From assembly GCA_014534155.1 (NCBI GenBank), contig JACVSB010000110.1:1-6219 (forward strand): 6,219 bases of DNA. Reading direction: 5' to 3'. Source of the stretch: Thermoleophilia bacterium. GTDB lineage: Bacteria > Actinomycetota > Thermoleophilia > Gaiellales > Gaiellaceae. Below are positions 5,561-6,219 of the stretch, one piece after another (position 1 is the stretch's first letter; each line of letters begins with the position of its first letter). The notes under the pieces are model-generated. The model made no database searches, was not told the origin of the DNA, and worked only from the letters and a program-made list of their open reading frames with translations. The translations under genes were made by a program, and so were the position numbers.

Positions 5561-6219
5561 GAGCAGACGCTGACGCGAAGCGTCCTCGCCGCCGTCGGGC
5601 GGACGCCGATCGTCGAGCTCCCGCGCCTCGCTCCGCACGAAGGCGTCCGCCTCTATGCGAAGCTCGAGGGCCAGAACCCGACGGGCTCACTGAAGGACCG
5701 CGTCGCGAAGGCGATGGTGGAGGCTGCGGAGGCCTCGGGCGAGCTCGCGCCCGGGCGCGAACTTCTCGAGCCGACGAGCGGAAACACCGGTATCTCGCTC
5801 GCCCTCGTCGCGAAGCTCACGGGCCACCGGCTCACATGCGTCGTGCCGGAGAACGCGACCCCGGAACGTATTCGGCTCCTGCGCCTGTACGGCGCGGACG
5901 TCCTCTTCTCGCCGGCCGCCGAGGGCTCCAACGGCGCCGTGCGCCTCGCGCTTCGGATGGCCCAGCGGGACGAGCGGTACTTCATGCTCAACCAGTACGC
6001 GAACGAGGCGAACCCTCGAGCACACTTCGAGGGGACCGGCGCCGAGATCGTCGAGGCGCTCTCCCAGGTCGACGTCCTCGTCGCGGGCCTGGGCACCGGC
6101 GGGACGCTGATGGGAGCGGGCGAGCGCGTACGCGACGCGTTCCCCGACGTGGTGGTCGCGGCCGCCGAGCCGCTCCAGGGCGACCTCGTCTACGGGCTGC
6201 GTTCCCTCGCCGACGGATA
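5291..6219 (+). CDS. CysO-CysM fusion: sulfur-carrier domain joined in frame to O-phosphoserine-type cysteine synthase (3' end cut)
   Basis: One uninterrupted reading frame runs from GTG 5291 to the window end (309 codons visible). Residues 1-90 resemble CysO/MoaD/ThiS carriers: RIPPTLRTEVGG near the start, FLNVYVNNEDAR (55-66) and a tail VILLPAMAGG ending in Gly89-Gly90. Residue 91 onward is a fold-type II PLP enzyme of the CysK/CysM family: GRTPIVEL (103-110), NPTGSLKDR with PLP lysine K135, EPTSGNTGIS (160-169), AEGSNGAV and phosphate-binding GTGGTLMG (268-275). R304 in VYGLR aligns, from memory of the M. tuberculosis CysM sequence, with R220, the residue that selects O-phosphoserine. The expected chemistry is carrier thiocarboxylate + O-phosphoserine giving carrier-cysteine, then release of cysteine by a JAMM protease. 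In M. tuberculosis carrier and synthase are separate proteins. Here no stop follows Gly-Gly, so cleavage after G90 or an internal start would be needed. The GTG overlaps the preceding TGA (GTGA) and has no Shine-Dalgarno. Confidence 0.88.
   Translation, partial: MIRVRIPPTLRTEVGGAREVEASGSDLRELMQDLVARFPALGTHVFEEDDGLAPFLNVYVNNEDARTLQGLDTPLADGSTVILLPAMAGGEQTLTRSVLAAVGRTPIVELPRLAPHEGVRLYAKLEGQNPTGSLKDRVAKAMVEAAEASGELAPGRELLEPTSGNTGISLALVAKLTGHRLTCVVPENATPERIRLLRLYGADVLFSPAAEGSNGAVRLALRMAQRDERYFMLNQYANEANPRAHFEGTGAEIVEALSQVDVLVAGLGTGGTLMGAGERVRDAFPDVVVAAAEPLQGDLVYGLRSLADG
5561..6219 (+). other. cysM: Domain: CysM-type PLP-dependent cysteine synthase (residues 91-309, incomplete)
   Basis: This segment follows Gly-Gly with about twelve linker-like residues (EQTLTRSVLAAV) before the GRTPIVEL motif, the same distance a free CysM has from its own start to that motif. 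There is therefore essentially no added linker. It holds the PLP lysine (K135), the substrate-binding TSGNTG loop and the PLP-phosphate loop. About 219 residues are visible, against roughly 320 for complete CysM, so the C-terminal third lies beyond the window. The presence of R304 and AEGSNGAV favours CysM (O-phosphoserine) over CysK (O-acetylserine). Confidence 0.88.

Noticed and set aside
5552..5575. Programmed frameshift or indel at the GGGGG run as an explanation for the missing CysO stop
   Set aside because: Shifting one way gives a TGA at 5571 but changes the tail to AGASRR, losing the essential Gly-Gly. Shifting the other way keeps Gly-Gly but gives no nearby stop. Neither restores a conventional CysO.
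5255..6096. Minus-strand frames (5255-5638, 5653-6096, 5687-6025) opposite the CysO-CysM region
   Set aside because: No domain content and fully antisense to clear carrier and PLP-enzyme motifs.
1..6219. tRNA/rRNA genes, CRISPR array, insertion sequence, phage or attachment sites
   Set aside because: I read both strands and found no clover-leaf-like segments, regularly spaced direct repeats, transposase motifs or terminal inverted repeats. Almost all of the window is accounted for by protein-coding genes.

Overview
The window is very G+C-rich and densely coded, with four complete genes, one gene entering at the left edge and one running off the right edge. Three things point to a high-GC actinobacterium: the gene content, above all a CysO/CysM-type cysteine pathway that depends on O-phosphoserine; GTG starts; and -10 hexamers placed so close to start codons that mRNAs would be leaderless. 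A deep lineage such as Thermoleophilia/Gaiellales is my guess, not something the sequence proves.

Layout, left to right. (1) 1-52, minus: the first 17 codons of a hydantoinase/oxoprolinase-type gene. (2) 98-481, plus: an HxlR-family redox/ligand-type repressor, divergent from (1) across a 45-bp shared promoter region. (3) 513-1841, minus: an M20-family zinc dipeptidase/carboxypeptidase, convergent with (2). (4) 1876-2958, minus: a primary-type (RpoD/SigA) sigma-70 factor with a strong Shine-Dalgarno and a GTG start. (5) 2959-3098: a 140-bp leader holding two inverted repeats, one shaped like a plus-strand intrinsic terminator. (6) 3099-4064, minus: a membrane-anchored TPR-repeat protein. (7) 4119-5294, plus: a rhodanese + MoeB/ThiF-type E1-like activating enzyme. 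(8) From 5291, plus, open at the window end: a single reading frame encoding a CysO/MoaD ubiquitin-fold sulfur carrier ending in Gly-Gly, joined without a stop codon to a CysM-type cysteine synthase.

The right-hand part is the most interesting. Genes (7) and (8) overlap by four bases (GTGA) and look like one operon for making cysteine through a protein thiocarboxylate. The rhodanese domain would deliver sulfane sulfur, the E1-like domain would adenylate the carrier's Gly-Gly tail, and the CysM domain would use the carrier thiocarboxylate with O-phosphoserine. In Mycobacterium tuberculosis the corresponding parts are MoeZ, CysO and CysM, encoded as separate proteins. Here carrier and synthase are one polypeptide, so the Gly-Gly tail is blocked until something cuts after it. 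The layout resembles ubiquitin-ribosomal protein precursors, or MoaX, the MoaD-MoaE fusion. The activating enzyme also has its rhodanese domain at the N-terminus rather than the C-terminus as in MoeZ. No Mec-type JAMM protease is visible; it could lie outside the window.

The left-hand genes (hydantoinase-type, HxlR, M20 peptidase, sigma factor, TPR protein) have no evident functional link to the cysteine operon.
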